Assembly (NCBI GenBank): GCA_964017155.1
Contig: OZ024861.1
Coordinates: 17,826,953-17,890,952 of the forward strand
Origin: Oasisia sp. SBJ-2009
Lineage: Eukaryota; Annelida; Polychaeta; Sabellida; Siboglinidae
DNA length: 64,000 bases
Reading direction: 5' to 3'
Both the position numbers and the translations under genes were made by a program. Under the pieces are notes generated by a model that was given only the letters and a program-made list of their open reading frames with translations, had not been told where the DNA came from and searched no databases. Positions 22,501 to 32,297 of the stretch are shown here, one piece after another; positions within the stretch are counted from its first letter, which is position 1; each line of letters starts with the position of its first letter.

Positions 22501-23483
22501 TGTAGGGGAGTGTAAATGCTGTGATTGCATGTGTATGGGAAGTGTGTAACTGACTTGATTGTATATGTAGGGGAGTGTGTAACTGACTTGATTGTATATG
22601 TAGGGGAGTGTGTAACTGACTTGATTGCATATGTAGGGGAGTGTGTAAATGCCGTGATTGCATGTGTATGGGGAGTGTGTAACTGACTTGATTGTATATG
22701 TAGGGGAGTGTGTAACTGACTTGATTGTATATGTAGGGGAGTGTGTAACTGACTTGATTGTATATGTAGGGGAGTGTGTACCTGATGTGATCGCATGTGT
22801 AGGGGAGTGTGTAAATGCCGTGATCACATGTGTAGAGGAGTGTGTAACTGATCTGATCACATGTGTAGGGAAGTGTGTAACTGACATGATCACATGTATA
22901 GGGAAGTGTGTAACTGACTAGATCACATGTGTAGGGAAGTGTGTAACTGACTAGATCACATGTGTAGGGAAGTGTGTAACTGACATGATCGCATGTGTAG
23001 GGAAGTTGTATAATTGACGCTATCACATGTGTAGGTGAGTGTGTAACTGATCCGATCACATGTGTAGGGGAGTGTGTAACAGATGTGATCGCGTGTGCAG
23101 GTCTGTGGATGGCAGACCTGGTGGTCACCCAGCTCCTGCAGGAGACGGTGCGAGAGAGAGAGCGGGGCATTGTGAGCGGCGTGCAGCACTCACTCAACAT
23201 GCTGATGGACATGCTCAAGTTCACCCTCGTCATCATCCTGCCCTACATCGAGACCTTCGGCTACCTCATCATCCTCTCCTTCATCTCCATCTGCCTTGCC
23301 TCCATCTCCTTCGCTGTCTATGCACACTCTGTGCTCCATGAGGCCAAAGTAGAAGGTTGTGGGGCAAACGTCGACAGTCATGGGGCCGACATAGATCATC
23401 AAGTGGCCAACTTGGATGGTCAAGAGGCCAACTTGGATGGTCAAGGGACCAGTGGGGGTGATCTCAGTGGTGACAATACTTGA
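10462..23483 (+). CDS. SLC40A1: Ferroportin-like iron exporter (SLC40A1 family), complete in 8 coding exons
   Basis: Joined coding exons are 10462-10516, 10773-10840, 12979-13138, 15268-15510, 17390-17602, 18348-18626, 19284-19655 and 23101-23483. All junctions are GT-AG with matching phases, giving 590 residues against 571 in human ferroportin. The family is a 12-helix major-facilitator exporter of ferrous iron at the plasma membrane. Diagnostic stretches include GDRMWRFAAGLYLV, FGGIIGNWVD, NSRLKV, KDWIVVVAAGDKAKLA, LNAITRTIDQMSKGVAPVV, LYMTVLGFDSTTTGY and TQLLQETVRERERGI. Human residues Asp39, His43, Cys326 and His507 correspond here to Asp43, Arg47, Ser336 and Lys503, so only one metal ligand is kept. 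Exon 6 encodes a polylysine loop. Introns 2, 3, 6 and 7 carry minisatellites made from the adjacent splice junctions. No IRE-type CAGTG loop is seen in the visible 5' UTR. This could be a divergent paralogue rather than the sole orthologue. Confidence 0.92.
10773..10840 (+). CDS. SLC40A1: SLC40A1 exon 2
   Basis: Residues 19-41, ending ...VYISFCMSSW in phase 0, corresponding to human YLGHSLSTW just before GDRMW. Acceptor TTTTCTTGTAG, donor GTATGT. Confidence 0.85.
11659..12978 (+). repeat. 69-bp minisatellite made of exon 3 acceptor copies
   Basis: Nineteen tandem units of 69 bp (one has 9 extra bases) lie directly before exon 3. Each unit contains a TTGTTGCAG or TTGTTGTAG acceptor followed by GGAGACCGGATGTGGAGG and TTTG[C/T]TGCAG, a copy of the first 28 bases of exon 3, then about 40 bases of non-exonic filler. 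Acceptor copies therefore occur every 69 bp up to the real one at 12979. The unit is 23 codons long, so the exon frame reads through it except where the acceptor is TAG. Long open frames on both strands across this region are repeat artefacts. Confidence 0.95.
12979..13138 (+). CDS. SLC40A1: SLC40A1 exon 3
   Basis: Residues 42-94, from GDRMWRFAAG to NSRLK; the donor is GTTAGT after ...TTGAAAG. Carries the conserved Asp43 (human Asp39) and Arg47 in place of human His43. The start was chosen because residues after the array match the family while array copies diverge after 28 bases. Confidence 0.92.
13139..14339. other. SLC40A1 intron 3, unique part
   Basis: AT-rich intronic sequence with no recognisable coding or mobile-element similarity. 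Confidence 0.5.
14340..15267 (+). repeat. 67-bp minisatellite made of exon 4 acceptor copies
   Basis: About 13 copies of a 67-bp unit ending exactly at exon 4. Each carries a TTCCAG- or TTTCAG-like acceptor, then a copy of the start of exon 4 (TGGTGAGGGTAGCACTATTC, then ATCCAGAACTTCTCAGTGAT and GCTGTGTG). The copies nearest the exon (starts at 15067, 15134 and 15201) are the most similar; those before 14700 are degraded. Because 67 is not a multiple of three, use of an upstream acceptor would shift the frame. Confidence 0.92.
15268..15510 (+). CDS. SLC40A1: SLC40A1 exon 4
   Basis: Residues 95-175, from VVRVALFIQNFSVMLC to KDWIVVVAAGDKAKLA. The acceptor TTTTTCAG is at 15267 and the donor GTAAGT at 15511. 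Matches helices 3-4 and the IQRDWIVVVAG hallmark of the family. Confidence 0.93.
15935..17045. mobile_element. Fold-back element with ~100-bp inverted arms
   Basis: The left arm (about 15985-16085, read in reverse) and the right arm (about 16940-17040) share ATCAAATCATGGTCAC, TGTAAATG.TATGTT and CTTGGG-type sequence at roughly 80% identity over 80-100 bp. They face each other about 850 bp apart. The interior has two adjacent large hairpins (16562-16792). No transposase is recognisable. Probably a non-autonomous DNA element or a nested pair of MITEs; termini and target duplication could not be fixed. Confidence 0.6.
16562..16792. repeat. Two adjacent near-perfect palindromes
   Basis: The first hairpin (about 16568-16707) pairs TTCATTAGCTATAAATCGTT and the following AATTTAATTTCAC with their reverse complements around an AT-rich loop. 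The second (about 16709-16792) pairs GTATATACACTTTTATGTCG with CGACATAAAAGTGTATATAC. Both share the internal motif TTATGTCGAACA.TCACA. These look like two copies of one palindromic MITE. Confidence 0.8.
17390..17602 (+). CDS. SLC40A1: SLC40A1 exon 5
   Basis: Residues 176-246, from LNAITRTIDQMSKGVAPVVT to QLAVKLDASDN. Corresponds to human NMNATIRRIDQ...PALAVKAG. Acceptor CCACATAG, donor GTCAGT. Confidence 0.93.
17830..17942 (-). mobile_element. tRNA-derived SINE fragment
   Basis: Read on the minus strand from 17942, GGGGCATGGTGGTTGGAGAG begins a tRNA-like region with a box-B-like GAGTTTGAATC (17887-17897) and an A-box-like stretch near its start. It lies in SLC40A1 intron 5. The tail could not be delimited. 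Confidence 0.5.
18348..18626 (+). CDS. SLC40A1: SLC40A1 exon 6
   Basis: Residues 247-339. The cytosolic loop is acidic, then carries eight consecutive lysines encoded by an AAG run (18459-18484), followed by VLFDPFIVLYTGWRTYARQR and LYMTVLGFDSTTTG. Ser336 replaces human Cys326. The polylysine codon run is a likely site of length polymorphism. Confidence 0.92.
18612..19145 (+). repeat. Degenerate repeat derived from the exon 6 donor junction
   Basis: The exon 6 end CACCACCACAG|GTGGGTGTCA is repeated 29 bp later as GTCACCACAG|GTGGGTGTCA (second donor at 18656). Increasingly diverged GTGTCACCACATGTGGATG-like copies continue to about 19145. Copies are irregular in length. Confidence 0.75.
19284..19655 (+). 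CDS. SLC40A1: SLC40A1 exon 7
   Basis: Residues 340-463, from YIYANGMSELMVGLAMGLGG through FTWFRRHIGLEWTGLL to VGIITSRV. Contains the variable extracellular loop (SLFQPSSLFQP duplication, possible N-glycosylation sites at NCS and NDT). Acceptor CCTCATAG, donor GTCAGT. Confidence 0.93.
20131..20175 (+). pseudogene. Relic copy of the SLC40A1 exon 8 start
   Basis: GTCTGTGGCTGGCAGACTTG followed by GTGGT at 20137-20161 closely matches the first bases of exon 8 (GTCTGTGGATGGCAGACCTG, then GTGGT at 23101). It would read LWLADLVV against LWMADLVV. It has lost the AG of the acceptor. It stands at the upstream edge of the 33-bp array and looks like the least altered junction duplicate. Confidence 0.75.
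20176..23100 (+). repeat. 33-bp minisatellite derived from the exon 8 acceptor
   Basis: About 82 units of 33 bp, core GTAGGGGAGTGTGTAACTGA followed by CTTGATTGCAT, mostly arranged as a higher-order pattern in which a variant AAATGCCGTGATTGC unit recurs every third or fourth unit. It ends exactly at exon 8 (acceptor GCGTGTGCAG at 23100). The unit aligns with the acceptor plus exon start (GAT.GC.TGTG.AGG then GTGTG...CTGAC.TG against TGTGG...CAGACCTG). Long frames through it on both strands are artefacts of the 33-bp period. Confidence 0.92.
23101..23483 (+). CDS. SLC40A1: SLC40A1 exon 8 (terminal)
   Basis: Residues 464-590 and stop TGA at 23481-23483. Begins GLWMADLVVTQLLQE and contains GIVSGVQHSLNMLMDMLK (Lys503 replaces human His507) and the last two helices. 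The hydrophilic tail contains two tandem copies of an NLDGQ motif (21-bp DNA duplication at about 23404-23445). Confidence 0.93.
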
Positions 23484-24042
23484 GAGGAACAAGCTGATTT
23501 CTTGAAATATATAAATTAAGTATCTTTGTTTATTACGAGTAATGTTGATTATTGTTTTACTAATTTAAATCATCATCATTAAAATATACTTATAATTATT
23601 ATACATGTATATATGTGTGTAGAAGTATAAGTGATATGGTATCATTTATTGTACACTGTGTATGTATGCATTCACTAAGATGCATTATTACTTGCACACA
23701 GAGCAACACATAGATGCATGCATGCAGAGATGCACACTCACACACGTGCTAGTTGATGAAGATTGATGACTCTTTAATGTCCGCACTGCAGAAATAATTA
23801 GAAATAATATTGTAATAACTTGTATTTTTTATTAACATGTTTTATATTTTACTTATTTTATACTGATGTATACTTATTTTATACTGATGTATTTAATCTT
23901 CATTCAGGTGACCCTCATTCAAAATTTGTGGCCCATTAATAAGCCACAAATTTCAGTTAATGTATATTACTTATACTGAATCTCTGGATGTGCCTTCTTA
24001 CTGTACAGGCTAAAATATATATTTGTATAGACAAAGATTTGA

Positions 24043-24048
24043 AATAAA
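24043..24048 (+). terminator. Candidate polyadenylation signal of SLC40A1
   Basis: AATAAA about 560 bases after the stop codon, in an AT-rich 3' region. It is the clearest canonical hexamer seen before the next element. Confidence 0.4.
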
Positions 24049-24342
24049 CCTTTACACTTTAACAATAATAACTTTGTTGATGATTACAGATTATATTTAG
24101 CATGTGAAATATTACTAATACATGTTGGTCAAGACAATTATTGGAAGTTGGCCTGTAAAATGTGTGTGAAATAAGATATTAGTCTTCCAAACAGACTAGC
24201 GTCTAATTTATGGCTATGCCATTTGCATGATTAGACACAATGTCATAAGGCACAAGCACACACAACATCCGTTATTCATTCTCTATTTGCCAGTCATTTT
24301 GTGATAAGTATTTATACCTAGAAATTATTTGGGCATGCAAAA

Positions 24343-24762
24343 TTGTTATCAAAAAACAACCCAGATCTTGATTATTGCAGCTTCTATCGACCACCAACTG
24401 ACGAGACAGGACTGACCCATCTACGGAACTCCATCAGCAGAATAAGCCAAAATGGAAAACACAATATAATATGGATAGCTGGCCAGACTCTCCACTATGT
24501 ACAACATTATAAACAATCTCCTAGACATCAATCCCAACCAATACCTCAAGACACATCGGACACAGTCAAACAAGGCACATCGGACAGTCAAACAAGATCC
24601 GACCACCCACACAAATACAGACAAATATCCACCTCCCACAACTACTACAAATACAGCATCTTTCCCCGAACAATAGCTCAGTGGAACAGACTTCTATTTA
24701 ATGCATTTATCCCCAACAAACTCGACGCTTTCAACGGTGCATTGCAGAGGCCTGTTTTATAA
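24343..24762 (+). pseudogene. Internally deleted LINE fragment (endonuclease start joined to C-terminal end)
   Basis: One open frame joins an endonuclease-domain piece, reading CSFYRPPTDETGLTHLRNSI and NGKHNIIWIAG, to a C-terminal LINE piece, reading HPHKYRQIS and YYKYSIFPRTIAQWNRLLFN. The catalytic endonuclease residues and the entire reverse transcriptase are missing in between. Relic of a CR1/L2/RTE-like element; not functional. Confidence 0.7.
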
Positions 24763-25292
24763 AGCTGCATAACTTTACAAGCAATTATGGGGTCTACTGG
24801 TCGCAGCTAACAGCGACTATTCAGTGTAGATTACAGCCAGTTTCATGAGACCAATTTAGCATTCGCGTAGAACGTAGAATTAGAATCAACGTAGAATTGA
24901 CCTAATTAGGTCGCGGTGGGGAATCCCTGTATTTGTGGTGTCTATTACTCAGTGTTACAGTCTATAGACACCCTTTTTCACTTGCTGCCGCCTATGTCGT
25001 TCATATAGCAAATGACAAGCTATGATGAATGTAAAGGATATTCAGTGTAAACATAAAAAATGTAAAATAATAAGTTGATAGTGGGCGTGGCAGGAGAACA
25101 AATGAACTTGGGGAGCATCACATAAATATTTCAACTAGTGTAAAGTTACCCCTACTAAATACATGGCACAGCCTAAGTGAAACAATGGAGCAAACTCGTG
25201 AAATGTAACTAGCATAACTTTACAATGTTTTAGGTTTTCAATGAGTTATCGCCTGCTGCCACGTTGTAAGCAGGCTTTATGAAACGGGTCCC
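24749..25292. mobile_element. Candidate MITE with GTTT.ATAAAGC inverted ends
   Basis: The left end GGCCTGTTTTATAAAGC (24749) and the reverse of the right end GGACCCGTTTCATAAAGC (ending near 25291) form imperfect terminal inverted repeats around about 540 bp of non-coding DNA. The left end overlaps the last codons of the LINE fragment, suggesting insertion into it. No target duplication was confirmed. Confidence 0.45.
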
Positions 25293-27990
25293 AGAATATT
25301 AACCTGACAATTGCACTGTTTAGGGCACAGCTAGAGCACTGTTAGTTTTCCCATTGGCATTGGCGGCCATGTTAACGTTTTGATAGATTATAAACCCGAG
25401 AAATAGTTTTTCTTTCTACACAGTCACTGCAGTCATGTCACTAATCCATTTTTTTTTCAAAATTGCATAGCCTATGCTATGGCATAGCCATAGGCATAGC
25501 TCAGGCTCTTTTAAAATGCATGCATGTGCACTGGCCGTCAATATTCACAAATTTTTCTGCATCCAGTCATGTAAAAATGGCTAAAAATCACTACGCCAAC
25601 CACACTCTGCCTACATGTGTCATTACACTGCAGATACATCATGATCATAGCACCGAATCTAATACTATGCCTGCCGGTGCTCATGGCTGCCCTTCTATAC
25701 TCATTTCACATAAATATTTTTTCTAAATCTAACGACACAAAATTAAGGCTTAAATTAATTAAGGTATACCTTTCCACACCACGCACACGCAGCACACACA
25801 ATCACACATTATCTGTACTTGTCTTTATGTTGTGGGAAAATAAATGTATCCTTATCCTAATTATGTCGTAGTCGACGTAGTCGTAGACAAGTGTAGTTAT
25901 AAGTATAAGCTAAGGGATAAGCCGACCAATCTTTTCACAGTCAAGAAGCTGCCAGTTGAACACACTCGAGTACGGTGGCATGTACTGCAGTTTGTTGCAC
26001 GTCGAACCCTTGCACTGTCGGCTTGACACATTCTCTTGCTTGTGTTTTTAGTTTTCTTTATACAGCATTTCGTGTGTAGTTTGCGTGTGGCGTATTTTTA
26101 CGCGGCAAATGTTGACATGGGTAAATCCGCAGTGGCACCGCTTGCGCTCGCTACTAGTAGAAAATAAGTAGGGGTTTTGCACTACAAAAAATGCGAATCG
26201 GAAGCTCGCGTTAGACATCTATCAGACCACACGCACTGCAAATCTCTCCAATACTTAGGAATGTCAAAAAGTACATGTATCGTTCAATAGCAATTGAAAA
26301 CTGCATTTTAAAAGTGGCACAAATCAAGTTCGTGAAGTGCCACACCTGGTAAACAAATCCAAGCCTTGGAATTTGCCTAAATTTCAGATGCGTCAAGTGT
26401 AACATCAAATAATTTACCCATGAAAATAATGTAGTTTGCCCAATTCCCACTAGGTGGCATCACAACGAGAATAAACAGCATCTGATAGGACACACGACTC
26501 CACTAATTGCCAATTAACATCAATTTACCACTTAATTGTGTATTCGTACTTGATCTATGAAACATTACTCGGAAAACGACGAATTACGAATAGTTCAAAA
26601 TAGAGTCTGAGGATTATGATATGTGTGTATGTTCTTTGGAAATGTTTGCATTTTTGTATCTCTATATATATAATTAAACCATTGATTTCTCCGTCGGAAG
26701 CACTAAACCCTCAGACATTTTGGTGGGGGATTGGGGTACCCCAATATTTTGGCTAGGACAACATTGCCAAGTCCTAAAAATAACAATACAGAGTGCAGTT
26801 TGGTGTTTTTAGTGTGGGATGCGTTTGGTTAGATTTTTTATTTGTGGAGAGTGACAAAGGAGAATGCCCGGCGGCCGCCGGCCAGCCCGTGGACACCGTT
26901 TTCCAGACCATACAATATTAATTTCTTTCCGGCACTATAGAGTGGATTAGTTGCGTTCATGCGTTGCATCGAATACAGTTGCTTTCTTAAGCATTACATT
27001 ACTGTGATGTTACAATAGCATATAGTTTAGGAATTATTACAAGCATGCATTGACATATAATGTGAAACCACAATGACGTGCTCGTCCGCCATTACCCGAG
27101 CCAAGAGTATACCTTATGGAAATAGCATTATGCAGGTTGTCTGAATCTCTGTGAGGTATGCAGTGTGAAGTGACTAAAAAATATGATTTTGTGTAGTGTA
27201 GCATCAGAGCTGTAAAATGACGACAGATAACAGTCGGTGCTTGTCTGCTTATTGATACATATGTGTCATTTAAATTGGTGATGTCAAAACGTCTGATTCT
27301 AGCAGGAATGAAGGGGTCTCAGGACTAACGTGATTTGTGGGACTCTTTATGTATTAGAATTTCACGAATTTTCCACAGCACGTCAACCAGTGGAGGATAA
27401 AGGTGCTGTGAAATTTTCGATAACAGGTCTATTTAAATTCGATAGAAAATAAAGGAAACGTTATAATGGCCGCCTATGAATGTTTTTGTCTTAGGACATA
27501 CAGGCCTACTACGGATATAATTTTACTTTAAGTTGGGCGTAAACATAAGAGGGCCCATCTACGTGTACTATCCAAGGTTAGCATTCAGACGTCTAGACTT
27601 TAAATGAGACAATTTTCACACAGACTGTAATTTTAAGTATGACAATATAATATCATAAGTTCGTACCGCTGTGTTGATTAAAAATATGTACATGTCTATC
27701 GTCGGATTCATAAAAACGTAACACGACACGCAGGACATTAACACGCCGTTTTTTTGCCTGAGAAAGCCGGCGCAATTTACATTTAGAATATTCTTGTACT
27801 GGTTTATGGCCAGGCGGAATTATCTGCACAAAATGATATAGTACAATGTACCGTACTCTCCTCAAACAAGGAACAACTCAGACCAGTTGCCGCCGGGTAG
27901 GGTGGACCCCTGTTACTTGTAGTGATCTATAGCTAGCTGCGAGACACTACCATCCACAGCGAGCGATGTAACACCTCTCATCAGAACACC
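25293..27990. other. Intergenic, no gene recognised
   Basis: Mixed-composition DNA with short frames of no recognisable similarity. A small tandem of CATAGC/TATGGC motifs occurs at 25467-25500. Nothing further is supported. Confidence 0.4.
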
Positions 27991-27993
27991 ATA

Positions 27994-28590
27994 TCGTGCG
28001 TCCGTGCGTCCGTGCGTCCGTGCATCCGTGCGTTTGTCCGTCCGTGCGTCCGTGCGTTTGTCCGTCCGTGCGTCCGTCCGTGCGTGCGTCCGTCCGTCCC
28101 CCTCTTTCTCAGCCCCCTCTCTCCCATTTATGCCCTACGTCCCTCCCCCTTTCTTATTCCTCCTCCTTTTCTTCTTCCGTCACCCTTATATCCTCTCTGC
28201 ACCTATCTTCCTATCCGTCTCCTTTCTCCCCCTCTCTTCTCTCTCCCTTTCTCCCCCTCCCATCCATTCCACGTCCCTCTCCCTCTCGCACTCACTCACT
28301 CACTCACTCACTCACTCACTCACTCACTCACTCACTCACTCACTCGCTCACTCACTCGCTCTCTCCCTCGCTCTCTCCCTCCCTCCCTCCCTCCCTCCCT
28401 CCCTCCCTCCCTCCCTCCCTCCCTCCCTCCCTCCCTCCCTCCCTCCCTCCCTCCCTCCCTCCCTCCCTCCCTCCCTCCCTCCCTCCCTCCCTCTCCCTCC
28501 CTCCCTCCCTCCCTCCCTCCTCTCTCCCTCCCTCCCTCCCTCCCTCCCTCCCTCCCTCTCTCCCTCCCCCTCCCTCCCTTCCCCATCTCT
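27994..28590. repeat. Compound pyrimidine-rich simple repeat
   Basis: (GTCC/GTGC)n at 27994-28100, irregular CT-rich DNA to 28280, (ACTC)n at 28290-28350, then about 200 bp of nearly pure (CCCT)n to 28580. The tetranucleotide period keeps three frames open on each strand; these are not genes. Confidence 0.95.
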
Positions 28591-28857
28591 AAGTACCTGG
28601 CTATTATATACGACGAGGGGAAGGGGGACTCTCACTCCATGCACCCACGTTGACAATTTATAAGCTCACAGTAATTAATTTCAACAATGCGTATATGTAT
28701 CGCTGATAGCGTTACTTTTATTAACGTCACAAACGGGTGAAGCCGAGGGTGCGAAGTCATTCAGGCCAGGAAAGTTAGAGGGTGGGGCATTCTAACCACG
28801 GTGTTCGTTTTGCACTTCGCGTGTTTATTAACCCGCCTATCGGTATGTAGACGTGTC

Positions 28858-29697
28858 TTCCCGTTATAGCTACTTCCCGTTATAGCTACTTTTTATTCCC
28901 GTTATAGCTACTTTTTATTCCCGTTATAGCTAATCGTTAATTTTGACAGGCAAACTAGTCCCGTTATAGCTACTTTTCTATTTCTCCATTTTATAATGTA
29001 ACAAGATAAGGGAGCATTAACTATTTCATCTACATCCAGCTGATGTCCATGAGGGGTGGACTGTTTTGATGTAAGTGTGTTCCACTGAGGAATTTCCACA
29101 AAGTCCAGTGATAATTTTTAACAAGTACTTTGTGGAGACATGGCTTGGTGATGATTAAAAAATCACCATGGACACGTGGGATGTTTACACAAAATCTGAC
29201 AAATGAACAAACAACCATATTGAGGGATGGAATTCCAAGTTTGCAAAAGTGGTGGGGAAACACCATCTCAACATCTTCCAGTTCATGGTTGCTAAACATG
29301 ATGCCACCATATAACAAGAATAATTGATGACATTCATTACTTTTTGATAAATGCAGTTCTGTACTCAGTACAATTGATGTAGTTGTCTTTTGAAAACAAC
29401 ATTTTGCACAAGTGTTTTATGGGATATTTTCAAATTTCAAATAACTGACAGTTACATCTATATACCTTTCTTATGACTTTTAAAATGTGTCCTTCAGTAA
29501 TACATTTAATTCATGTAGAAATCTTACAGTAATCTGAAACAGTTAATGCTTCCTCTTGCTGTCCACTCCTGAATTGTGTAATTAAATAAGTAGCTATATA
29601 ACGGGACTAGTTTGCCTGTCAAACTTAACGAGTAGCTATAACGGGGAAAATATGTAGCTATAACGGGAAGTAGCTATAACGGGAAGTAGCTATAACG
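28858..29697. mobile_element. Fold-back element with repeated CCCGTTATAGCTA ends
   Basis: The left arm has five copies of CCCGTTATAGCTA (about 28860, 28876, 28898, 28920 and 28960) and the right arm has four inverted copies (TAGCTATAACGGG, 29590-29697). The inner arms also pair: TTTTGACAGGCAAACTAGTC against GACTAGTTTGCCTGTCAAA. The interior (about 600 bp) has a 95-codon minus-strand frame without recognisable similarity. Non-autonomous DNA element with tandemly repeated termini. Confidence 0.8.
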
Positions 29698-29819
29698 GAC
29701 CTAGACCGTTCACACTGCTGTCGATGAATTTCACTTATCCGAGTAGTTGCTACGCAGTCTAACATTAAGCGGCTAGATTCTTTTCAGTGCCAATCCTTTA
29801 AACTTCCAGTCTAAATTCA

Positions 29820-30099
29820 GCCCGCGATGACATCATCCTTCGGCATAGTAAACGGCGCACGACCGCGGCGCGGCCCGTGCTACTGGGTGCGGAACTGACA
29901 GCTTACGCTACGTCGAGGACGGTAGCTAGCAGCAACGCGGAAACGCCGTACTTCAATCTTCCCCAACGTACTCGATGAAACTGTGCTGCTTTTCAAAATG
30001 AGACGATGGACCGACAAAACGGATCACTCATGGTGATTTCTGCTTCGTAAAACGTATTTTCAGCCGAACGAAAACCAGGATCTCATTTAACTGCTGACG
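29820..30099 (+). promoter_or_regulatory. CpG-rich region, putative MAP3K promoter and 5' UTR
   Basis: A locally GC- and CpG-rich stretch (for example GCGCACGACCGCGGCGCGGC at 29855) stands out from AT-rich surroundings and directly precedes the proposed first coding exon of the MAP3K gene. No TATA box is evident. Inference only. Confidence 0.45.
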
Positions 30100-30204
30100 A
30101 TGCCCGATTCACGAACCAACTCTTTTAGCCGCGGCGGTGGTAGTGAGCTGAGAAAACGCGAAAGCATCTGTCGCGGGAGGCACACTACTCCAGAATGGCG
30201 AGGG
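30100..30204 (+). CDS. Proposed MAP3K exon 1
   Basis: ATG at 30100 is the first after an in-frame TAA (30088-30090). The frame gives 35 residues beginning [20 protein letters not shown] and ends at a GGG|GTAGGT donor in phase 0, exactly the phase required by exon 2 at 45093. It follows a CpG-rich stretch. There is no similarity to known ASK N-termini, which are poorly conserved. Alternatively the start is Met at 45126 in exon 2 and this exon belongs elsewhere. Confidence 0.5.
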
Positions 30205-32250
30205 GTAGGTTTGCAAGAGAATTCTATCGGAATTTCACGTATTTCGGTGGATAAACATGCACAAATTGTGGTTGTAATATATTTTGCGGAACTGCGAATT
30301 TCCAGTTGACGTTGGCACAGGTGAGTTATTTGTACTTTTGAGGTGGACAGGTGTTCACCTAAATGTTAAGGTCAACGGTTAATTTTCGTAACGGTGAATT
30401 TGGCAGCGGAGGGCGAATTTCCCGTTTTGTCTGTTTACTTGATCGAACACTTCTATATCTGCGTGAAGTGAACATGCACAGTGAATGTTTTGCATAGGTT
30501 CGCTTTGTGACAGTTCCTGTATTAACAATCCAGTTGCGTCTAAGATCAGAAGCAAACGAAACTTGTGCAAAAGCAAAGTGCGACACGATAATTGCCAAAA
30601 CCCTGGATTACGATATGCGGGTCACGCAATACTAGCACTTTGTATCACTACCAGCCATTGGCGTGCGTTGATTGTCTTTTTGAGTGATGATTCTTTTTTG
30701 TTTTTATAAAATTCGTATTGATTCGAGCCTGGCATTAACAGGAACAGAAAAGTATGCATTTACTCTAGACTGTAAGTCTAGACTTTAAGCTTTGGCGTCG
30801 GGCTGTTGTCAAGTGCCAGCTGCTATTTGACAGTGGGCGTGGAGGGGGGGGGGGGGGGCGTGGCATACATCCCAAAACATCTCCAAATAAAAACATGCCA
30901 TATGCCCTTAGGGTCAACACCACTGCAGTAAGCTAAAACGATACATTTATAAACTAATTAAACTAATTAAACATATATATGTAATATTTTTAACATTCAT
31001 TAATAATGCATTCTTTAAAAAAATACTTTGACCTACATCATCATATTTATATCTAGATCCTATTACACTTTTTAGTTTTGGGTACAGAATGAAAGTTGCT
31101 CTTACTGTGATTTTAACAGATGTATGATGATTTGCAGTCATGGCTATTTTAAAGGCAAAACTTTCCTCAGATCTTGCCCATAACGAGTCTGTATCTTTTA
31201 AGTAGAGATCAGAATTGTAGTATAATTTGAATTAATCATCTAAAGAGCTTATTTTAGTTGTTATATCTAATTATCTATAGCTTGAGAAAGCCAATTGCCT
31301 TGTTAAAAGTTATAAATTTGTAATGGTAAACCATTGATCGAACTTGCCAGTCAAGAGATCACAATTGATGGAACACAACATGTGCTTTACCTTTGTCCAT
31401 TGCACCATAGCCTTTCTCCGATCATTACATTGTCATGTAAACATTTTAGTAAACAAACTGATAGTGAGTTTGATTCTGGTTGAACCTTGATGAAAGAGGT
31501 GCCACAGGCTTGGCTAAATCAAGTACTGTGACTAATTATGGAGCAGGCGGTTGTCATTTAGAACAGTATGGTTTTTCTGGTAATTTCACAAAAACAAAAT
31601 AAAAATATGCACAGATAACCTAGCATGAACATTTTACCAAAAGGTTTCCCTTTTCACGAAATTAATATGAAACATGATGAGCAGAAAATAAAACTGATGG
31701 AGTACAAGAATTACCAGGTTTTCTGGACTGGTAATAAAAGTTCTGTGTTTGAGAACGATAAAGAATACAAACGAACTATCAAATTGTTAACATCATCACT
31801 CATCATGTAGTTAATTATTAAATATTTAGCTAATAATCAAGTTGTATTAGTTTACATTAATTATCATGTTGCATAATTTTGCATGTATTATGTTTTTATA
31901 AATGCATAATTTAATTTATGAATCATTTGGTTAAATTGCTTTTGATTCCGTTCACTCTTGGTTCTTGGTGTGTCGGACTATGTCTTATTTCGGTACACAA
32001 TAAAGTATTACTACTAATAATCAAGGTTAATTTTGATTGTAGTATGCCCCTTTTAGCATTTTCTCATAACTTGCATACAGTGTCATTATTTGATAGGATT
32101 GGAACAGCCAGTTTGAAAACTGTTAAAGCATTTTTGGATTTATATGTCAAAACTTAGCTTTTTATCTAAAGGTTACGTGCCCGTACGTACGCACGCACGC
32201 ACGCACGCACGCATGCACGCACACACACACACACACATACACGTATGTAT

Positions 32251-32297
<47 letters not shown>

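Noticed and set aside
20186..23236. Frames of up to 1016 codons with CNQVSYTLPY- or TDLIAYVGEC-type repeats
   Set aside because: Artefact of the 33-bp period on both strands; no codon bias and no family match.
25463..26450. Cluster of 60-87-codon frames in the intergenic region
   Set aside because: Overlapping on different frames with no recognisable domains; likely chance.
27996..28663. Three overlapping ~200-codon plus frames and minus GGREGGRE frames
   Set aside because: Tetranucleotide simple repeats read identically in all frames.
29030..29317. 95-codon minus frame inside the fold-back element as a transposase
   Set aside because: No catalytic motif or family similarity recognised, and the length is compatible with chance.
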